DNA of 27,341 nt, taken from the NCBI GenBank assembly GCA_031279915.1, contig JAITHO010000184.1:1-27341 (forward strand), given 5' to 3'. The position numbers and the translations under genes were made by a program. The notes beneath the pieces were generated by a model. That model was not told the origin of the DNA. It did no database searches and was given only the letters and a program-made list of their open reading frames with translations. The stretch is from Tannerellaceae bacterium. Lineage in GTDB: Bacteria > Bacteroidota > Bacteroidia > Bacteroidales > Tannerellaceae. This document shows, in pieces, positions 23,533 to 27,341 of the stretch; within the stretch, counting starts at the first letter, position 1; each line of letters opens with the position of its first letter.

Positions 23533-25128
23533 ATGAAAGACAACGACAATCAAGCGTACATTGCGCAAGCGGGAGAGAAATCCTTGCATATCCTGCCGCA
23601 AATGATCAACCGACACGGCCTTATAGCCGGAGCCACAGGTACGGGCAAAACCGTGACATTGCAGAACATGGCCGAAACCTTCAGCCAGCTTGGGATACCT
23701 GTTTTTATGACCGATATTAAAGGCGACCTGTCGGGCGTTTCGCGCATAGGAGGCAGCAGTCGCAAAGTAAGCGAGCGGCTGGCCGAGCTTGGGCTCGAAA
23801 GCTCAGGCTTCAAATACCAGGAATTTCCGGTATGCTTTTGGGATGTATACGGAAATCAGGGGCATCCGTTTCGCACCACCATCAGCCAGATGGGGCCGCT
23901 GCTCCTTTCGCGGCTGATGAGCCTGAATGATACGCAAAGCGGCGTGCTCTCGCTGATATTCAGAATTGCCGATGACAATGGTTTGCTTTTGATTGATATG
24001 AAAGACCTTCGTGAAATGATTGCTTTCGTGGGAGAGAATCGCTCGCAATTCATCACTAGCTATGGCAATATCTCTCCGGCAACGATTGGGAGCATCCAGC
24101 GCATGCTGCTGCAACTGGAGGAGCAAGGCGGAGATAAGTTCTTCGGCGAGCCGGCCTTCCAAATCAACGAGCTGCTGCAACGGGATTACAGCGGAAAGGG
24201 TATGCTGAACATCCTCACGGCCGACAAGCTGATGCAGTCGCCGCGCATCTACTCAACGCTTCTGCTCTGGCTGCTGTCGGAGCTCTTCGAGGAGCTGCCG
24301 GAAGTGGGCGATTTGCCACGGCCTAAGCTGGTGTTCTTCTTCGACGAGGCCCATCTGCTGTTCAACGAAGCTCCTAAGGCTTTGCTGGAGAAAATCGAGC
24401 AAGTGGTGAGGTTGATACGATCAAAAGGCGTTGGAGTGTATTTCGTTACCCAGAACCCGATCGACGTGCCCGACACCGTACTCGGCCAGCTCGGTAATCG
24501 GGTGCAGCATGCCCTGCGCGCATTCACTCCGCGCGATCAGAAGGCAGTGAAAACCGCAGCGCAAACCTTCTGCGTCAACCCCAACGTTAATGTCGAGAAA
24601 GTCATCACCGAGCTGGGCGTAGGCGAAGCATTAGTGTCGTTCCTCGACGAAAAGGGACGGCCCTATCCCGTGGAGCGCGCCGTGATTCTCCCTCCGCAAG
24701 GACAGATTGGAGCGATATCCGACAGCGAGCGCTCTCAAATCATCCGAAGCTCGCCGGTCTACGGGAAGTACGACAAGGAGATCGACCGCGAATCAGCCTA
24801 CGAAGTCCTGCGCGGACAGTCAGAACAACGCCAGCGAGAAGCCGATGCCGAACAGCGTCGGAAGGAATTTGAGAAGCAACAGAAGGAACTCGCAAAAGAG
24901 CGCGAAAGGCAAGAGCGCGAAGCTGCCCGAAACGCAACCGCAGCCTCCAGAAGTCGATCGACCTCCACAAGCCAACGAGCTGCAAAAGCCGGCGGAGGAT
25001 TTCTGGGCGACATGCTCGGCGAAGTGGCCAAGCAAACCTCCCGCAGCGTAACCCGAAACATCGGCAATCAGGTAGGCCGGCAAATCGTTCGCGGACTGCT
25101 CGGCGGAATACTCGGAGGGAAGAAATAA
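23533..25128 (+). CDS. DUF853/HerA-like P-loop ATPase
   Basis: A 531-residue ATPase of the HerA/FtsK-like superfamily (DUF853, often named helicase HerA-like). Walker A is GATGTGKT at 33-40 and Walker [10 protein letters not shown] at 266-274, followed by the sensor-like VTQNP at 305-309. A strongly charged helical stretch at about 420-465 is likely coiled coil, and the C-terminus (485-531) is Gly-rich with a short hydrophobic helix. No nuclease partner gene of the NurA type is adjacent, so a classical HerA-NurA repair role is not supported by context. It is widespread in bacteria and its cellular role is not established. The gaps of 66 nt before and 42 nt after suggest it shares the operon. 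Confidence 0.9.
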   Translation: MKDNDNQAYIAQAGEKSLHILPQMINRHGLIAGATGTGKTVTLQNMAETFSQLGIPVFMTDIKGDLSGVSRIGGSSRKVSERLAELGLESSGFKYQEFPVCFWDVYGNQGHPFRTTISQMGPLLLSRLMSLNDTQSGVLSLIFRIADDNGLLLIDMKDLREMIAFVGENRSQFITSYGNISPATIGSIQRMLLQLEEQGGDKFFGEPAFQINELLQRDYSGKGMLNILTADKLMQSPRIYSTLLLWLLSELFEELPEVGDLPRPKLVFFFDEAHLLFNEAPKALLEKIEQVVRLIRSKGVGVYFVTQNPIDVPDTVLGQLGNRVQHALRAFTPRDQKAVKTAAQTFCVNPNVNVEKVITELGVGEALVSFLDEKGRPYPVERAVILPPQGQIGAISDSERSQIIRSSPVYGKYDKEIDRESAYEVLRGQSEQRQREADAEQRRKEFEKQQKELAKERERQEREAARNATAASRSRSTSTSQRAAKAGGGFLGDMLGEVAKQTSRSVTRNIGNQVGRQIVRGLLGGILGGKK

Positions 25129-25170
25129 GGTCGGGAGCAAGGACTGAATAAGCGAGGGCATAAATTCCAA

Positions 25171-25575
25171 ATGAAAACGAAACTTTTTGTGCTGCTGCTG
25201 GCCGTTCTGTTCGCCGACTGCAAAGCCCAGTCGCGCGACGAGCAGGCAATAAATATGCTGAACGAATTTTACAGGGCCTACTTCAGCCTCTGCGAAACAT
25301 CCTTCTCCGCAAACGATCGCCAAGCCCTCCTCCACAGATATTGCACGAAGAACTGCCTTCGCGAACTTGAAGCAGCCGACTTGGATTACGATCCTTTTGT
25401 CGACGCTCAGGACTGCAATGCGGCATGGCTCCGCTCGCTGTCGGTCGGCAAAGTTCACGGGCAGGCAAACATTTTTGAAGTATCATATACAGCTCCGTAC
25501 AGCGGCAAGATCGTGATACGCCTCGCCCTTTCGGAAGAAAGAACCGGATTTAAAATAAACTCGATAAGATTATGA
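25171..25575 (+). CDS. Small exported protein, DUF3828-like
   Basis: A 134-residue protein with an N-terminal signal (KLFVLLLAVLFADCKAQ). Cys17 follows FAD, which is a poor lipobox because of the Asp at -1, so it may be either a lipoprotein or a soluble exported protein cleaved after KA. The mature part begins with a helix (NMLNEFYRAYFSLCE) typical of small NTF2-like/DUF3828 proteins, with three further cysteines (C56, C60 region and C77 region) that could form disulfides. Function is unknown. Its stop overlaps the start of the SDR gene by 4 nt (ATGA), which suggests coupled translation. Family assignment is tentative. Confidence 0.72.
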   Translation: MKTKLFVLLLAVLFADCKAQSRDEQAINMLNEFYRAYFSLCETSFSANDRQALLHRYCTKNCLRELEAADLDYDPFVDAQDCNAAWLRSLSVGKVHGQANIFEVSYTAPYSGKIVIRLALSEERTGFKINSIRL

Positions 25576-26366
25576 AGAGAACAGTATTGATAACAGGCGC
25601 TACGGCGGGCATAGGCCGAGCCACCGCCATCCGCCTCGCACGCGAAGGCTTCCGGCTGATCCTTACCGGACGGCGCAACAAGCTCCTGTCGGAACTCCAG
25701 CAAGAGCTCCGCAAAGAATTTGAAGCCGAAACGCTCAGCCTCTGCTTCGACGTTCGCCTGTTCGACGAAGTGGAGAAGCATCTGGGGCGCCTCCCCGAGG
25801 GATGGCAAGAGGTTGACGTGCTGGTGAACAACGCCGGCCTGGCCGTAGGCCTCTCGCCCATGCACGAGGGACTGATCGACGACTGGGAGCGGATGATAGA
25901 CACCAACATCAAGGGCCTCCTCTACGTAACCCGATGCATAGCTCCCGGAATGATAGCCCGACGCTCCGGACACATCATCAACCTCGGATCCATAGCCGGA
26001 CGCGAAGTATACGCCAACGGAGGAGTATACTGCGCCACCAAGCACGCCGTAGCCGCACTCACCCAGGCGATGCGCCTCGAAATGACCGACTATGGCGTCA
26101 AAGTGACACAGATATGCCCCGGAGCCGTCGAAACCGAATTCTCCATCATCCGCTTCAAAGGCGATCGCCTCCGGGCCGATCGGGTATACGAAGGCATCAG
26201 CCCGCTAACAGCCGACGACATAGCCGAGGCCATCCTCCATGCCATCACTACTCCCGACCACGTCGTTGTGCAAGACATGCTCATCATGCCCAAAGCACAA
26301 GCTTCGGCCACAACATTCCACAGAGAGCAATCCGATTTAAATTCAACCCACAAACAAAAAGAATAA
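25572..26366 (+). CDS. YdfG-like short-chain dehydrogenase
   Basis: A 264-residue classical SDR closest by eye to E. coli YdfG, an NADP-dependent 3-hydroxy acid (L-allo-threonine/serine) dehydrogenase. The cofactor loop GATAGIG is at 9-15, with TGRR at 32-35 favouring NADP; NNAG is at 86-89. The catalytic residues are Ser140, Tyr153 and Lys157 (VYCATK). Shared with YdfG are DVLVNNAGLAVG, DDWERMIDTNIKGLLY, GHIINLGS and RFKGD. The last 20 or so residues are extra and polar. With the threonine dehydrogenase at the head of the operon it hints at linked hydroxy-amino-acid metabolism, though the true substrate is not determined by sequence. Confidence 0.88.
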   Translation: MKRTVLITGATAGIGRATAIRLAREGFRLILTGRRNKLLSELQQELRKEFEAETLSLCFDVRLFDEVEKHLGRLPEGWQEVDVLVNNAGLAVGLSPMHEGLIDDWERMIDTNIKGLLYVTRCIAPGMIARRSGHIINLGSIAGREVYANGGVYCATKHAVAALTQAMRLEMTDYGVKVTQICPGAVETEFSIIRFKGDRLRADRVYEGISPLTADDIAEAILHAITTPDHVVVQDMLIMPKAQASATTFHREQSDLNSTHKQKE

Positions 26367-26371
26367 TCACG

Positions 26372-26968
26372 ATGAAGAACAAAGCAATCCTCTGGCTGTG
26401 CAGCATCAGCCTCCTTTTAGCTACCGCAAGCTGCGACGTAATGAAACAAATGGGCGGGGCCTATAACATGACCCAATGCAATTACTCCTACCGATCGCTA
26501 TCCAACCTCAATATCTCAGGCATGGACGTATCTAAAGGCGTATCGCTCTCGTGGCTGCCCAGCATCACCGGCATCCTGAGCGGAACGGCCAAGAGCGTTC
26601 CCCTCAAATTCACCCTCAACCTCGACGTTGAGAATCCCAACCAAAGCGCCGCCATGCTCCACGGCCTGCAATACATCCTGAGCATAGACAACGTCGACTT
26701 CACCAACGGCACTATCGACCGCTCCCTCAACATACCCGGCGGAGCGAGCCAAGCTATGCCGCTCGACATAGGCTTCGACATAGCCGAACTCCTCCGCGGC
26801 GAAAGCAAAGACGCCGTGGTAAGCATCGTACGCAACTTCATAGGCATAGGCGACAAGGCATCCAACGTAACCTTCCGCATCAAGCCCACCTTCATGATAG
26901 GCACCGTTCCGGTAACCTCCCCCTCATACATACCCGTAACCTTTGCATTTGGAGGGAAAAAGAACTGA
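26372..26968 (+). CDS. LEA14-like lipoprotein
   Basis: A 198-residue lipoprotein with a clear signal and lipobox (LLATASC, lipidated Cys21). The mature part is a LEA14/WHy-type beta sandwich, with the typical stretch LDVENPNQSAAMLHGLQYIL and a following SIDN strand. Such domains are found in envelope lipoproteins of many Bacteroidota, with no defined biochemical role. The ATG at 26372, 5 nt after the SDR stop, gives the lipoprotein signal at the N-terminus; the frame is open further upstream, but that part lies wholly inside the SDR gene and is a low-complexity Arg/His-rich sequence. It is the last gene of the operon, with a terminator 28 nt beyond the stop. Confidence 0.87.
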   Translation: MKNKAILWLCSISLLLATASCDVMKQMGGAYNMTQCNYSYRSLSNLNISGMDVSKGVSLSWLPSITGILSGTAKSVPLKFTLNLDVENPNQSAAMLHGLQYILSIDNVDFTNGTIDRSLNIPGGASQAMPLDIGFDIAELLRGESKDAVVSIVRNFIGIGDKASNVTFRIKPTFMIGTVPVTSPSYIPVTFAFGGKKN

Positions 26969-26995
26969 TAGCAATATAACAGAGAGCAAAAAAAT

Positions 26996-27031
26996 AAGCC
27001 CTTGCGGATAACTTCCGGAGGGCTTTTTTTT
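26996..27031 (+). terminator. Rho-independent terminator of the plus-strand operon
   Basis: A perfect 7-bp stem, AAGCCCT (26996-27002) with AGGGCTT (27019-27025), encloses an inner CGG/CCG pairing and leads into a run of eight T (27024-27031). It begins 27 nt after the stop codon of the LEA14-like gene. Confidence 0.88.
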
Positions 27032-27110
27032 CATCTATATAGTATCTAACGCCAGGCCAAGCACAAATCGGGGGCGCAAGCAGAGCATCGAATCATCAGG
27101 ATTTGTCCAT

Positions 27111-27341
27111 TTAAATTTTTTGGGGATACCCGGATGATCCGACTGCCGCCACCAGATTTTTTGGAGAGACCCAATTGAATTCCCTGTCGTCACCAGATTT
27201 TTTGGAGAGACCCAATTGAATTCCCTGCCGCCACCAGATTTTTTGGCGACACCCGATTGAATCCCCTGCCGTCACCAGATTTTTTGGCGACACCCGATTG
27301 AATCCCCTGCCGTCACCAGATTTTTTGGCGACACCCGATTG
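27111..27341. repeat. Second 41-bp tandem repeat family (right edge)
   Basis: Units begin at 27152, 27193, 27234, 27275 and 27316, exactly 41 bp apart, with a diverged copy at 27111-27151; the last is cut by the window edge. Units begin CCAGATTTTTTGG and contain CCCGATTGAATCCCCTGCCG or close variants. The sequence is not visibly related to the other 41-bp family. The 373-nt stretch after the last gene (26969-27341) contains only the terminator and this array. Confidence 0.95.

Noticed and set aside
23533..25128. HerA-NurA DNA repair or anti-phage defence system
   Set aside because: Only the ATPase is present; no nuclease, SIR2 or other defence partner is adjacent, and its neighbours are metabolic or envelope genes.
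25934..26371. N-terminal extension of the LEA14-like protein
   Set aside because: It lies inside the SDR gene in another frame and encodes an Arg/His-rich low-complexity stretch; a good lipoprotein signal starts at 26372.
27111..27293. Minus-strand 60-codon open frame at the right edge
   Set aside because: It is wholly made of the 41-bp repeat and changes reading phase at each unit.

Overview
The window reads as a chromosome segment of an anaerobic member of the Bacteroidota, most likely Bacteroidales and possibly an uncultured, host-associated lineage. Supporting signs are starts without Shine-Dalgarno sequences but with A-rich leaders, a perfect Bacteroidota-type -7 box (TAnnTTTG) before the plus-strand operon, an SDR-type L-threonine dehydrogenase, and many PQQ_2-type (BamB-like) beta-propeller proteins. 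The assignment is inference; no rRNA or other marker gene is present.

Layout. From 21536 down to 281 every gene lies on the minus strand, mostly with gaps under 30 nt or 1-23 nt overlaps (ATGA or TAATG junctions). In transcription order: a secreted PQQ-like propeller (21536-20208), an AraC-type regulator (20180-19359), a secreted PQQ-like propeller (19278-18055), a membrane-anchored PQQ-like propeller (18051-16645), two tandem paralogous NHL-type propellers (16621-15716 and 15697-14699), and a polyferredoxin with a Tat-like leader (14706-14131). A 472-nt gap with a 41-bp tandem repeat array follows. Then come a NapH/NosR-type membrane polyferredoxin (13658-12390), a PQQ-like propeller with three membrane segments (12393-10609), a fused NuoE-NuoF flavoprotein with a C-terminal ferredoxin (10612-8207), a NuoG/HoxU-like iron-sulfur subunit (8229-7228), a PQQ-like lipoprotein (7125-5986), an ABC ATPase and large FtsX-type permease (5974-2349), a GT4 glycosyltransferase (2349-1072) and a GlpF-type channel (1075-281).

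The plus-strand block (22492-26968) carries an SDR-type threonine dehydrogenase, a DUF853/HerA-like ATPase, a small exported protein, a YdfG-like SDR and a LEA14-like lipoprotein. It ends at a clear intrinsic terminator.

How the genes may work together (inference). The NuoEF and NuoG-like proteins form the NADH-oxidising or reducing arm of a hydrogenase or formate-dehydrogenase type enzyme, but no catalytic subunit is in the window. Instead they adjoin a membrane polyferredoxin and an apparently exported four-cluster ferredoxin, surrounded by seven exported beta-propellers. The simplest reading is an undescribed envelope redox system coupling cytoplasmic NADH and ferredoxin to an extracytoplasmic partner, with the ABC permease, glycosyltransferase and glycerol channel attached to the same transcription unit.

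Three non-coding loci (1-121, 13723-13995, 21918-22163) hold arrays of one 41-bp repeat family. The right edge (27111-27341) holds a second, unrelated array with the same 41-bp period.
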